Source: JBKPCD01 sp046727175 (lineage in GTDB: Bacteria > Acidobacteriota > Vicinamibacteria > Vicinamibacterales > 2-12-FULL-66-21). From it: DNA of 18,864 nucleotides. The translations under genes were made by a program, and so were the position numbers. Location of the stretch: contig JBKPCD010000215.1 of NCBI GenBank assembly GCA_046727175.1, positions 1-18,864 of the forward strand, read 5' to 3'. Shown here in pieces: positions 14,940 to 18,864 of the stretch (within the stretch, counting starts at the first letter, position 1; each line of letters opens with the position of its first letter). The notes under the pieces are model-generated. The model saw nothing but the letters and a program-made list of their open reading frames with translations. It was not told the origin of the DNA and did not search any database.

Positions 14940-17410
14940 GACGCCGCGATGGGTGTAGGGCTCGGGGCGGGCCCTTCCGCGGGGCTCGCTGCGGTCGCCT
15001 CCCCTGAGCTCGGGCCGGGCCCCTCGACAGAGCTCGGGGCGGGAAGAGCGACCTTCAGGACTTCCTCGAGGGTCCGCACGGGAACGAACGTCATCTCGTT
15101 GCGGACCTCGGGAGGCAGCTCGACGAGATCCGGCTCGTTCATCTGCGGCAGGATGAACGTCCGGATCCCATACCGGCGCGCCGCGAGCACTTTCTCTCGA
15201 ATGCCACCGACTGGAAGCACGAGGCCCGACAGCGTGATCTCTCCCGTCATCGCGACATCCGATCGCGCCGGCACGCCACGCGCGGCCGACACGATGGCGG
15301 TTGCCATCGTGACGCCTGCCGAGGGCCCGTCCTTCGGAATGGCGCCCGCGGGCACGTGGACGTGCAGATCCCGCTTCGCCAGGAACTCGGCAGAGATCCC
15401 GAGTGAAGCGGCGTTCTGTCGGATGTGCGAGAGCGCGGCGCGCGCAGACTCCTGCATGACGTTGCCGAGCTGACCCGTGAGCGTCACCTGACCGGTGCCG
15501 CCCGGCAGGAGTGCCGCCTCGACGAAGAGCACGTCTCCACCCGTCTCGGTCCAGGCGACGCCGGTCGCCACCCCGGGCCTGGAAGTTCGAAACGCCGTCT
15601 CGGATCGGAATCGTGCCGGGCCGAGGTACTCCTCGATCGGCGCGGCGTCGACGCGAGCCGTGTACGTCGGCTCGGTTGCGACGCGTGCAGCAACCTTTCG
15701 GGCAATCGTGCCGATGTGACGCTCGAGCGTGCGCACGCCGGCCTCTCTGGTGTATTCGGCGATCAGGCGACGCAAAGCCGCGTCGGTGATCGCAATTTGC
15801 TCGGGCTTCAGCCCGTGCTCGTCGCGCTGCCGCGGCACGAGGTACATCTTCGCGATGTGGACCTTTTCTTCCTCCGTGTAGCTGCTCAGCGTAATCGTCT
15901 CCATGCGATCGAGCAGCGCCGGATGGACGGTGCCGAGCTGGTTCGCCGTCGTGATGAACAAGACGCGAGAGAGGTCGAGGGTGATCTCGAGGTAATGATC
16001 GCGGAACGAATGGTTCTGCGCCGGATCGAGCACTTCGAGCAGCGCCGCCGCGGGATCACCCTGGATGCCGACCGAGATCTTGTCGATCTCGTCGAGCATC
16101 AGCACGGGGTTGGCAGTGCCGGCGGTTTTCAGCGCCTGGACGATGCGGCCCGGCATGGAACCGATGTAGGTGCGCCGATGGCCGCGGATCTCGGCCTCGT
16201 CACGTACGCCGCCCAGCGAGATCCGCACGAACTTGCGATTCATCGCGCGCGCGATCGACTGGCCGAGGGAGGTTTTCCCGACGCCGGGCGGGCCCACGAA
16301 GCAGAGGATTGGACCCTTGAGGTTCCCTTTGAGCTTCCGCACGCTCAGGTACTCGACGATGCGGTCTTTGACTTTGTCGAGATCGTAGTGATCTTCGTCG
16401 AGCACCTTTCGCGCCTCGATCGGATCGAGCCGATCTTCTGAGGTTGCGGACCATGGCACGTCGAGCACCCAATCCAGATACGTTCGAAGCATCTGATACT
16501 CGGGTGACGCAGGCGTCATCCGCTCGAGCCGATCGACCTCACGCAGCGCAATCGTGGCGACGTGTTCGGGAAGGTTGGCGTCGAGGACGCGCTTGCGCAG
16601 CTCCTTGGCCTCGCTGTCGCCTTCGCCGAGCTCGCTCTGAATGGCCTTCAGCTGCTGCCGCAGCATGTACTGCCGCTGAGCGTCGGTTATTTCCTTTTCG
16701 GCCTGTGACTCGATCTTCCCTTTGAGCTCGAGCACTTCGATCTCGCGCGCGAGCGCCTGGGCGACCGCATTCAGCTTCACCGTCAGGCTGTCTTCCTCGA
16801 GCAGCCTCTGCTTGTCCTCGGCTTTCATGTCGAGCAGGCTCGCGAGAAGATACGCGATGCGCAGCGGATCGTCGAGGTTGTTGATGAGCGTTTTCAGATC
16901 GGGCGACAGGCCGGTCGCGAGCGCCAGCGCGCGATCGACGAGCTCCTGGAGCCGGCGGACGTACGCGTCGATTTCAATCGATTTCTCGGTCGGCTCCGGG
17001 ATCGGTTTGATCAGGGCACGGATCGCGCCGCGCTCGACGTGCAGGAACTCGGCGCGCGCACGCGCGATGCCTTCGACCAGCACACGCATGCCGGACTGCG
17101 CCTTGGCCATCTGCCGGATCACGGCGACGGTTCCAGTTCGATACAGATCGTCAGGTGACGGATCGTCACCTTCAGATTTCTGCAGCAGCACGAGAACCGT
17201 ACGATCGCTCGCGAGCGCCTGATTCACAGCCTCGACCGAAAGCGGACGGCCGACGCCGAGCGGCGCGACCGTCATCGGCAGGACGACCGCGCTGCGGAGC
17301 GGGATCACGGGCAGCTCGGACGGCAGGCCGTGCGACGATCTCGTCTCTCGTTGCTCCGGACGAGGTTCCACGTGCAAAGGCTCAGAAGGATTCAAGGCAG
17401 CACTCAACAA
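14936..17410 (-). CDS. lon: ATP-dependent protease Lon
   Basis: Cytoplasmic AAA+ serine protease that degrades misfolded and regulatory proteins as a hexamer. It is 824 residues long, normal for LonA. The N-terminal substrate domain begins near LPVIPLRSAVVLP (33-45). A coiled region (about 215-275) precedes the AAA+ module with Walker A GPPGVGKT (373-380) and Walker B VLMLDE (436-441). The protease domain has the Ser-Lys dyad Ser697 (PKDGPSAGV) and Lys740 (GGIREKVLA). The last 35 residues or so are a low-complexity Pro/Ser/Ala/Glu tail derived from repeat DNA. The start is uncertain: TTG 17410 is the furthest in-frame choice after a stop at 17417-17419, and TTG 17407 and GTG 17371 are alternatives. 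The GT-B gene follows with overlap. Identity is certain. Confidence 0.97.
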   Translation of the reverse strand: MLSAALNPSEPLHVEPRPEQRETRSSHGLPSELPVIPLRSAVVLPMTVAPLGVGRPLSVEAVNQALASDRTVLVLLQKSEGDDPSPDDLYRTGTVAVIRQMAKAQSGMRVLVEGIARARAEFLHVERGAIRALIKPIPEPTEKSIEIDAYVRRLQELVDRALALATGLSPDLKTLINNLDDPLRIAYLLASLLDMKAEDKQRLLEEDSLTVKLNAVAQALAREIEVLELKGKIESQAEKEITDAQRQYMLRQQLKAIQSELGEGDSEAKELRKRVLDANLPEHVATIALREVDRLERMTPASPEYQMLRTYLDWVLDVPWSATSEDRLDPIEARKVLDEDHYDLDKVKDRIVEYLSVRKLKGNLKGPILCFVGPPGVGKTSLGQSIARAMNRKFVRISLGGVRDEAEIRGHRRTYIGSMPGRIVQALKTAGTANPVLMLDEIDKISVGIQGDPAAALLEVLDPAQNHSFRDHYLEITLDLSRVLFITTANQLGTVHPALLDRMETITLSSYTEEEKVHIAKMYLVPRQRDEHGLKPEQIAITDAALRRLIAEYTREAGVRTLERHIGTIARKVAARVATEPTYTARVDAAPIEEYLGPARFRSETAFRTSRPGVATGVAWTETGGDVLFVEAALLPGGTGQVTLTGQLGNVMQESARAALSHIRQNAASLGISAEFLAKRDLHVHVPAGAIPKDGPSAGVTMATAIVSAARGVPARSDVAMTGEITLSGLVLPVGGIREKVLAARRYGIRTFILPQMNEPDLVELPPEVRNEMTFVPVRTLEEVLKVALPAPSSVEGPGPSSGEATAASPAEGPAPSPTPIAAS
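14941..15045. repeat. GC-rich repeat units forming the 3' end of lon
   Basis: Imperfect units around GAGCTCGGGCCGGGCCC, GAGCTCGGGGCGGG and GGCTCGGGGCGGGCCC recur within about 100 bases. In Lon they encode two related peptides, SSVEGPGPS and SPAEGPAPS, beyond the conserved protease end. The CTCGACAGAGCTCGGGG stretch resembles dispersed CCCTTCGAC...GAGCTCAGGG-type bacterial palindromes. That likeness is from memory, not from a search. Confidence 0.5.
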
Positions 17411-17434
17411 CAGCGCTCATCGAGACATGCGTGG

Positions 17435-17443
17435 ATCATAACA
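17435..17443 (-). promoter_or_regulatory. Extended -10 promoter of lon
   Basis: On the minus strand the sequence reads TGTTATGAT, a TGn extended -10 with hexamer TATGAT. Transcription would start near 17428, about 18 bases before TTG 17410. No convincing -35, sigma32 box or CIRCE element is visible. Confidence 0.45.
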
Positions 17444-17520
17444 GGATCGGAATCGGACCCTTGCGGACGAACGTAAGCAGACCCGCGAACCGACGTCAAA
17501 CGCGAACCGTGAACCTCGCG

Positions 17521-18249
17521 CTAGTAGACGTACGGAATCATCCGCCAGCGCACCCGTCGCTGATACGCGCCGTAGTCGGACCCGAAACACTCAATCAGTG
17601 ATCGTTCCTCCCATGGGATGGCAACAGCGAGGTAGCCCGTGCTGACGAGCGCGAACAGCGCACGGGTCATCGTCATCGCGGGCGCGGCACAGACGAGCAA
17701 GGCCCATCCCAAGTAGAGCGGATGGCGCACGAAACCATACAAGCCGTGCGTTTCGAGGGCGACGTGTCGCGGCGGAGCTCCAGATCGCGCGAGTTGAACC
17801 AGGCGCACGCCCGCGAGGTCCAGCACGTCGAGCGCCGCGGCTGCGCGAATCGTCACGACCAGACCGACCGCCTGTAGCGCGTACGCGGCGACGGCGACCA
17901 TCCCGTCGAGACGGTAGACCGTGCCGGGGACCGGTCGCCACCACGTGCACACGATCAGGAAGAGCACGCTCGCGACCCAGGTGTAGAGCGAGCGCTCGAG
18001 TTCCGGCGGCGCGCGATGCTTGACCCACTCCTTCACTCCCGTTCGGGCGAACGCGCTGTGATGGAGCGCGAAAACCGAAAACATCGCGACGTCCTGCGAA
18101 ACTGATCGGAACGCCGACCCATCTGGAGGTGCGGATTCGAATCGAACGAAGTAGCAGAAGAGAAACCAGAGCAGCGAAATGACGAACACGGCGCCGCCGC
18201 CCCAGGCGATGACACTGTACGCGGACGAAGGCCGCGTCTGGGCGCACAC
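17521..18249 (-). CDS. MddA/NnrU-like integral membrane methyltransferase (isoprenylcysteine carboxyl methyltransferase superfamily)
   Basis: A 242-residue membrane methyltransferase with about five hydrophobic segments (14-36, 53-66, 88-104, 115-137, 178-212). The C-terminal part has the superfamily SAM-binding motifs GLYGFVRHPLYLGW (169-182) and EERSLIECFGSDYGAYQRRV (214-233). The N-terminal half, FALHHSAFARTGVKEWV, ERSLYTWVAS and WWRPVPG, recalls MddA, the methanethiol S-methyltransferase that makes dimethylsulfide, and NnrU-type proteins. I chose GTG 18249 because GGAGG lies 4 bases upstream and TATAAT further up; the frame is open to 18390, but that part is antisense to the ketosynthase gene. 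It ends 110 bp before lon. The substrate assignment is tentative; a lipid or isoprenoid acceptor is the main alternative. Confidence 0.75.
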   Translation of the reverse strand: MCAQTRPSSAYSVIAWGGGAVFVISLLWFLFCYFVRFESAPPDGSAFRSVSQDVAMFSVFALHHSAFARTGVKEWVKHRAPPELERSLYTWVASVLFLIVCTWWRPVPGTVYRLDGMVAVAAYALQAVGLVVTIRAAAALDVLDLAGVRLVQLARSGAPPRHVALETHGLYGFVRHPLYLGWALLVCAAPAMTMTRALFALVSTGYLAVAIPWEERSLIECFGSDYGAYQRRVRWRMIPYVY

Positions 18250-18286
18250 AGAACCTCCATCGGCATGCAATTCGCAGAATATTATA
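18250..18286 (-). promoter_or_regulatory. -10 box and Shine-Dalgarno of the MddA-like gene
   Basis: A perfect TATAAT lies on the minus strand at 18286-18281 and GGAGG at 18258-18254, followed after 4 bases by GTG 18249. No good -35 is seen at 16-18 bp. The box overlaps the start of the divergent ketosynthase gene, so the two promoters probably interfere with each other. Confidence 0.5.
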
Positions 18287-18864
18287 TGGACATGCCCGCC
18301 TCTGGCGTGCCGCGCGTCGCCATCACTGGCATCGGCGTCGTGTCGCCATTCGGCGTGGGTCGCGATCGATTCTGGCGCCACGTGAGTCACGGCTGCAGCG
18401 CCACGAGAGCAATCACCGACTTTGACGCGTCACCGTTTGGATGCACCGTCGCCGCGCCAGTGCCGCGAGTCTCCATGGCGGACATTCCGGAGATCGCCGA
18501 GCGCGCGCCGAACGGACGAACCGGCCGCGGCCGATCGGATCCCCGGCGGTACTCGAAGGCATCGCTCATTGCCGTCGTGGCGGCAACGGAAGCCTGGCAG
18601 GATGCGGGGCTTCGCCTGAGCGAGCCGGAGGCGGGAGTGCTCGTGGGCAGCGGCGCCGGCGGCATCGACGTCGCGGAGCGCCAGTACCACGAGTTCTTCA
18701 ACGACGGCTGGAAGCGGGTCACCCCGTACGCCATCCCGGTCTCAATCGTCGGCATGATCTCGAGCGAAATCTCGATCGCCTTGGAGCTGCACGGCATCAG
18801 CCATGTCGTGTCGACGGGGTGCACGAGCTCGACGGACGCGATCTCCTACGCCGCGTCGGTGATC
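18286..18864 (+). CDS. Beta-ketoacyl-ACP synthase (partial, 5' part)
   Basis: Condensing enzyme of the FabF/FabB (thiolase-fold) family, which extends acyl chains with malonyl-ACP. The window holds the first 193 codons, from ATG 18286 to the right edge. Seen: N-terminal strand RVAITGIGVVSPFG, the GVLVGSGAGGID segment, and the nucleophile elbow STGCTSSTDAI with active-site Cys179. The His-His pair lies beyond the window. The GCTSSTDA elbow differs from the usual FabF ACATS and suggests a specialised type II ketosynthase (secondary lipid, aryl-polyene or polyketide-like) rather than housekeeping FabF. ATGs at 18265 and 18292 are in-frame alternatives; none has a Shine-Dalgarno. It is divergent from the MddA-like gene. 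The family is firm and the pathway unknown. Confidence 0.9.
   Translation, partial: MDMPASGVPRVAITGIGVVSPFGVGRDRFWRHVSHGCSATRAITDFDASPFGCTVAAPVPRVSMADIPEIAERAPNGRTGRGRSDPRRYSKASLIAVVAATEAWQDAGLRLSEPEAGVLVGSGAGGIDVAERQYHEFFNDGWKRVTPYAIPVSIVGMISSEISIALELHGISHVVSTGCTSSTDAISYAASVI

Noticed and set aside
15425..16441. A 338-codon plus-strand frame opposite lon
   Set aside because: Antisense to the AAA+ and protease domains of Lon, with no motif of its own.

Overview
The window is a gene-dense, GC-rich piece of a bacterial chromosome holding thirteen protein genes. No rRNA, tRNA, CRISPR array, transposase or phage gene is visible. The style of NuoI, the LytS/LytTR pair, the fused homocysteine methyltransferase/MTHFR, the GT-C membrane proteins and the short repeats in and around gene ends suggest Acidobacteriota, perhaps Vicinamibacteria. 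That placement is inference and no marker gene here proves it.

Layout. (1) 1-3168, minus strand: a LytS-type sensor kinase, a LytTR response regulator and signal peptidase I, the last two overlapping by ATGA; lepB runs off the left edge. (2) 3270-6354, plus strand: a solitary NuoI, a small metallophosphoesterase and a fused homocysteine S-methyltransferase/methylenetetrahydrofolate reductase. (3) 6355-7259: a 200-bp gap with a 12-bp tandem repeat, a sigma70-like promoter and a leader that can fold into a compact pseudoknot, followed by a PmtA-like SAM-dependent methyltransferase. (4) 7244-13728, plus strand: an ArnT/PMT-like glycosyltransferase, then two tandemly duplicated large GT-C-like membrane proteins, each ending in a discoidin-like (F5/8 type C) domain. 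(5) 13758-18249, minus strand: a GT-B glycosyltransferase, Lon protease, and an MddA/NnrU-like membrane methyltransferase. (6) 18286 to the right edge, plus strand: the start of a beta-ketoacyl-ACP synthase.

How the genes may work together. Region 4 and the convergent GT-B gene look like a cell-envelope or polyprenol-linked glycan assembly cluster. The upstream genes touch one-carbon and SAM chemistry (Hcy methyltransferase/MTHFR, then two SAM-dependent methyltransferases, PmtA-like and MddA-like). The kinase/regulator/signal peptidase unit looks like an envelope-sensing unit coupled to protein secretion.

The two most notable non-gene signals are the pseudoknot-capable leader at 6471-6547, whose outer stem competes with a hairpin over the ribosome-binding site, and the repeated invasion of coding sequence by small palindromic or tandem repeats: the lepB 3' end, the nuoI stop codon, the lon tail and an in-frame 75-bp insertion in the GT-B gene.
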